The position numbers were made by a program, and so were the translations under genes. Positions 5,645 to 7,180 of a DNA stretch of 7,180 nt are shown here, piece after piece (the first letter of the stretch is position 1; every line of letters begins with the position of its first letter). Origin of the DNA: an uncultured Chromatiaceae bacterium. GTDB taxonomy: Bacteria > Pseudomonadota > Gammaproteobacteria > Enterobacterales > Alteromonadaceae. The stretch covers positions 1 through 7,180 of the forward strand of contig CAMLNG010000183.1 of assembly GCA_946481195.1 (NCBI GenBank), written 5' to 3'. The notes under the pieces are model-generated. The model ran no database searches, was not told the DNA's origin, and saw only the letters and a program-made list of their open reading frames with translations.

Positions 5645-6412
5645 ATGACAACGGGTTCCGGGCTGTTTAATAACGTATCACCGGGCACATCTTTTGCCGT
5701 GGGGCTGGTGGGGCAGTTGAAGACAAAAACTACAAGTAGCGGGACCAATTTACTGGTAAATCAACAATCCGCTGCAATGGTCAGCCACTGGCGCCATGAC
5801 CCGATGTACCTCCAATTCCAGCGTTTTGTCGACTTATGCATGCGCTCCCCTGGGTTTGCCTTAAGTTTGCTATACCTGACAGCGGGGTTCGCCGGATTGC
5901 TGTTTAATGTCGCACTGTTAGCGTCATTTGGCCTCGACGTCTTGCCTTATCTCGAGTTGACAGACTTATTACTGGCGCCCTTGCATTATCCGCAAATGTT
6001 GCTGTATCTGCTGGGGTCGTTGTTGCTGTTTGTGCTGATTGTCATTCTTGGTTTGTGGCAGAGTTATCGAAATGGTAAACCGAGAATTGCTCATGGCTAT
6101 GGCTGGCTGATTTGGCCGATTTTGTTTATTTATTTGATATTGGCCGCGCTGGTGCCTGCGAAGCAACGGATCGAGGATCTACGGCAGGGGCAACAGGTCA
6201 GTTATCGGATGCAGTTGGTGTATCCGCATCAGGTGGTCAATGGTAAAGGCGTGACGCTGTTGCCGTCGGTGCAACTCATCAGCCGGTCTTCAGTTTATTG
6301 GTTTGTGCGTCAGGGGGCAGATCTTTTAATAGTCCCGCATGCCAATGTCGCAAGCCTGCAGCCGTTATTCGGTCCTGCGCCTGCCGCTGCAGGACGTCAT
6401 TCGCCACGATAA
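5645..6412 (+). CDS. Membrane protein of unknown family, three predicted helices
   Basis: The longest frame gives 255 residues. Three hydrophobic segments are evident: about 71-94, 117-138 and 152-171. Basic residues before the first (WRHD, RF, MR) and between the second and third (SYRNGKPRIAH) predict the N-terminus inside and the C-terminus outside, leaving a roughly 80-residue periplasmic domain. That domain contains YRMQLVYPHQVVNGKGVTLL and SVYWFVRQGADLLIVPHANV and looks strand-rich. The loop FGLDVLPYLELTDLLLAP lies between helices 1 and 2. I do not recognise a family or enzyme motif. The start is uncertain: ATG 5645 has no Shine-Dalgarno and almost coincides with the predicted transcription start, and its first 44 residues are Ser/Thr/Asn/Gly-rich. 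ATG 5777 (211 residues) and ATG 5804 (202 residues) are alternatives, also without good ribosome sites. It is divergent from aceK. Confidence 0.7.
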   Translation: MTTGSGLFNNVSPGTSFAVGLVGQLKTKTTSSGTNLLVNQQSAAMVSHWRHDPMYLQFQRFVDLCMRSPGFALSLLYLTAGFAGLLFNVALLASFGLDVLPYLELTDLLLAPLHYPQMLLYLLGSLLLFVLIVILGLWQSYRNGKPRIAHGYGWLIWPILFIYLILAALVPAKQRIEDLRQGQQVSYRMQLVYPHQVVNGKGVTLLPSVQLISRSSVYWFVRQGADLLIVPHANVASLQPLFGPAPAAAGRHSPR

Positions 6413-6422
6413 CCACCAGATC

Positions 6423-6451
6423 TTGAGGCACTGCCGGTGTCGGCGTATATT
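6423..6451 (+). promoter_or_regulatory. Candidate promoter of the DUF1840 gene
   Basis: TTGAGG (6423-6428) and TATATT (6446-6451) are separated by 17 bases in the 86-bp gap before the DUF1840 gene. Initiation would fall near 6458, giving a leader of about 40 bases that contains the Shine-Dalgarno. Confidence 0.5.
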
Positions 6452-6452
6452 G

Positions 6453-6460
6453 TGTATACA
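6453..6460. promoter_or_regulatory. TGTATACA palindrome at the DUF1840 promoter start point
   Basis: This perfect 8-bp palindrome lies directly after the -10 and over the expected transcription start, where a bound repressor would block initiation. It is nested in GTATA-N5-TATAC (6445-6459). The TGT/ACA layout resembles GntR-type operators, but this is only a resemblance. Confidence 0.28.
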
Positions 6461-6498
6461 AGCTGTATGAATGGTCTATTGAACAGGAGTACAAACCA

Positions 6499-6792
6499 AT
6501 GCTCGTCACTTTTCATAGCAAAGATCATTATCCGATCACCATGTTTGGCGACCCGGCTTTACAACTTATCCAGATGATGGGCGCTCAGCCAAAAGTACCA
6601 GGTGCATTTTATGCCGATGATGTACCACAAGCGTTGTGGCAATTACAGGAAGCTCTTGCCGATGTGGTTGATACATCGATACCGCCGCAGACCAGCGAAG
6701 AGCCAGCTGTCGGGCTGAAACAGCGGGCAGTGCCGTTGCTGGATATGCTCAAAGCTGCAGTTAAAGCGCAGCACAGCATTCACTGGGATTAA
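6499..6792 (+). CDS. DUF1840 domain-containing protein
   Basis: This 97-residue soluble protein covers the whole DUF1840 family. Diagnostic stretches are the N-terminal MLVTFHSKDHYPITMFGD, the MMG...VPGAFYADDVPQAL segment at about 26-46, a central variable acidic linker (about 57-70), and the C-terminal LKQRAVPLLDMLKAAVKA helix ending in HWD. The family is widespread in beta- and gammaproteobacteria and has no established function; nothing in the sequence suggests catalysis or membrane association. The start is secure: AGGAG (6485-6489) lies 9 bases upstream of the ATG and the family normally begins MLVTF. It probably has its own promoter at 6423-6451 and is closed by a hairpin terminator, so it looks monocistronic. 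Confidence 0.9.
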   Translation: MLVTFHSKDHYPITMFGDPALQLIQMMGAQPKVPGAFYADDVPQALWQLQEALADVVDTSIPPQTSEEPAVGLKQRAVPLLDMLKAAVKAQHSIHWD

Positions 6793-6809
6793 ATCTGCTG
6801 TAGTAAATT

Positions 6810-6832
6810 AGGCCGGTATATCAAACCGGCCT
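6810..6832. terminator. Bidirectional hairpin terminator between DUF1840 and amidase genes
   Basis: AGGCCGGT (6810-6817) and ACCGGCCT (6825-6832) are a perfect 8-bp stem with a 7-base loop, centred in the 55-bp gap between two convergent genes. The flanks are A/T-rich on both sides (TAAATT before, TTGTGGTTATAT after) rather than clean T-runs, so it can serve either strand with moderate strength. Confidence 0.7.
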
Positions 6833-6847
6833 TGTGGTTATATCTCT

Positions 6848-7180
6848 TTATAAACTGCTGCGGAAGGTGGGGGCGGCAACAGGGCCACGTTGTTGCTCCA
6901 GTGCATGGGCCAGACCAATAAGTTGCGCTTCCTGCCAGGGTTTGCCAATAATGCTGATCCCTAATGGCAAGTGACCGTCATATCCGGCAGGTAAGGTCAG
7001 CGACGGATATCCGGAGATAGCCGCGGCGCTGGCCGAACCGAAGTTGTACTGGTCGCCTTTAACATGATCAATAGCCCAGGCTGGACCTGTCGCCGGTACT
7101 ATTACGACGGCGCCGTTAATCAAATCTTCATCCAGTAAAGCAGCTGCCTGGCGTTGAGAGTTTTGCCGTGCTTGCTGGTA
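6848..7180 (-). CDS. Amidase-signature family amidase, C-terminal fragment
   Basis: The frame is open on the minus strand from the right edge to TAA at 6848-6850, so about 110 C-terminal residues are present and the start lies outside. The sequence follows the C-terminal pattern of amidase-signature (AS, PF01425) enzymes: ALLDEDLINGAVVIVPATGPAWAIDHV, then the Gly/Ser-rich NFGSASAAAISGYPSLTLPAG, GHLPLGISIIGKPWQEAQLIGLAHALEQ, and a short tail. The YPSLTLPAG and LPLGISIIG blocks are the last strands of the fold. The catalytic Lys-Ser-Ser triad is N-terminal and outside the window, so activity cannot be judged. The TTG at 7123 is an internal codon. It is more likely a stand-alone amidase, possibly exported, than GatA, because GatA C-termini differ, but this is inference. 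Confidence 0.87.
   Translation of the reverse strand, partial: YQQARQNSQRQAAALLDEDLINGAVVIVPATGPAWAIDHVKGDQYNFGSASAAAISGYPSLTLPAGYDGHLPLGISIIGKPWQEAQLIGLAHALEQQRGPVAAPTFRSSL

Noticed and set aside
1..7180. Defence, phage, CRISPR or mobile-element content
   Set aside because: No transposase, integrase, spacer-repeat pattern, tRNA-adjacent direct repeats or toxin-antitoxin-like pairs were seen; all large frames are explained by housekeeping or unknown chromosomal genes.

Overview
The window looks like ordinary chromosomal DNA of a free-living gammaproteobacterium of roughly even base composition. The 582-residue AceK and the YfiP/TapT-type protein can be followed alongside their E. coli counterparts almost end to end. 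The rest of the set (AGCS symporter, LLRG-type hydrolase, DUF1840 protein, AS-family amidase) suggests an aquatic Alteromonadales/Chromatiales-type genus such as Rheinheimera or Alishewanella. The genus is an inference from memory. I see no phage, IS, integron, CRISPR, tRNA or rRNA signature.

Layout. Bases 1-296 hold the C-terminal end of an alanine/glycine:cation symporter, closed by a strong intrinsic terminator (305-330). A GNAT acetyltransferase (357-872, +) follows and abuts, tail to tail with no spare base, a small predicted outer-membrane lipoprotein (873-1109, -). Divergent from the lipoprotein is a translationally coupled pair on the + strand: an M14-type zinc carboxypeptidase-like protein (1131-2270) and an alpha/beta hydrolase (2255-2992), overlapping by 16 bp. 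The hydrolase overlaps by 9 bp, tail to tail, the tRNA acp3U transferase tapT (2984-3676, -). Upstream of tapT on the same strand is aceK (3736-5484, -), the bifunctional isocitrate dehydrogenase kinase/phosphatase.

The 5485-5644 stretch is a divergent control region. It has a good sigma70-type promoter for aceK, an opposing promoter, an 18-bp dyad and a 10-bp tandem repeat. It drives a three-helix membrane protein of unknown family (5645-6412, +). After an 86-bp gap with a promoter and a TGTATACA palindrome comes a DUF1840 protein (6499-6792, +). A bidirectional hairpin terminator (6810-6832) separates it from the C-terminal part of an amidase (6848-7180, -) that runs off the right edge.

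How the genes relate. aceK sets the flux split between the TCA cycle and the glyoxylate shunt. Here it is not next to aceB/aceA as in E. coli but is followed at close range by a tRNA-modification gene. The peptidase/hydrolase pair is the most operon-like unit of unknown role. I found no convincing evidence of an undescribed multi-gene system. The most notable signals are the strong excess of the palindrome GCCGGC (13 copies, four as TGCCGGCA), the unresolved N-terminus of the M14 gene, and the structured aceK/membrane-protein divergent region.
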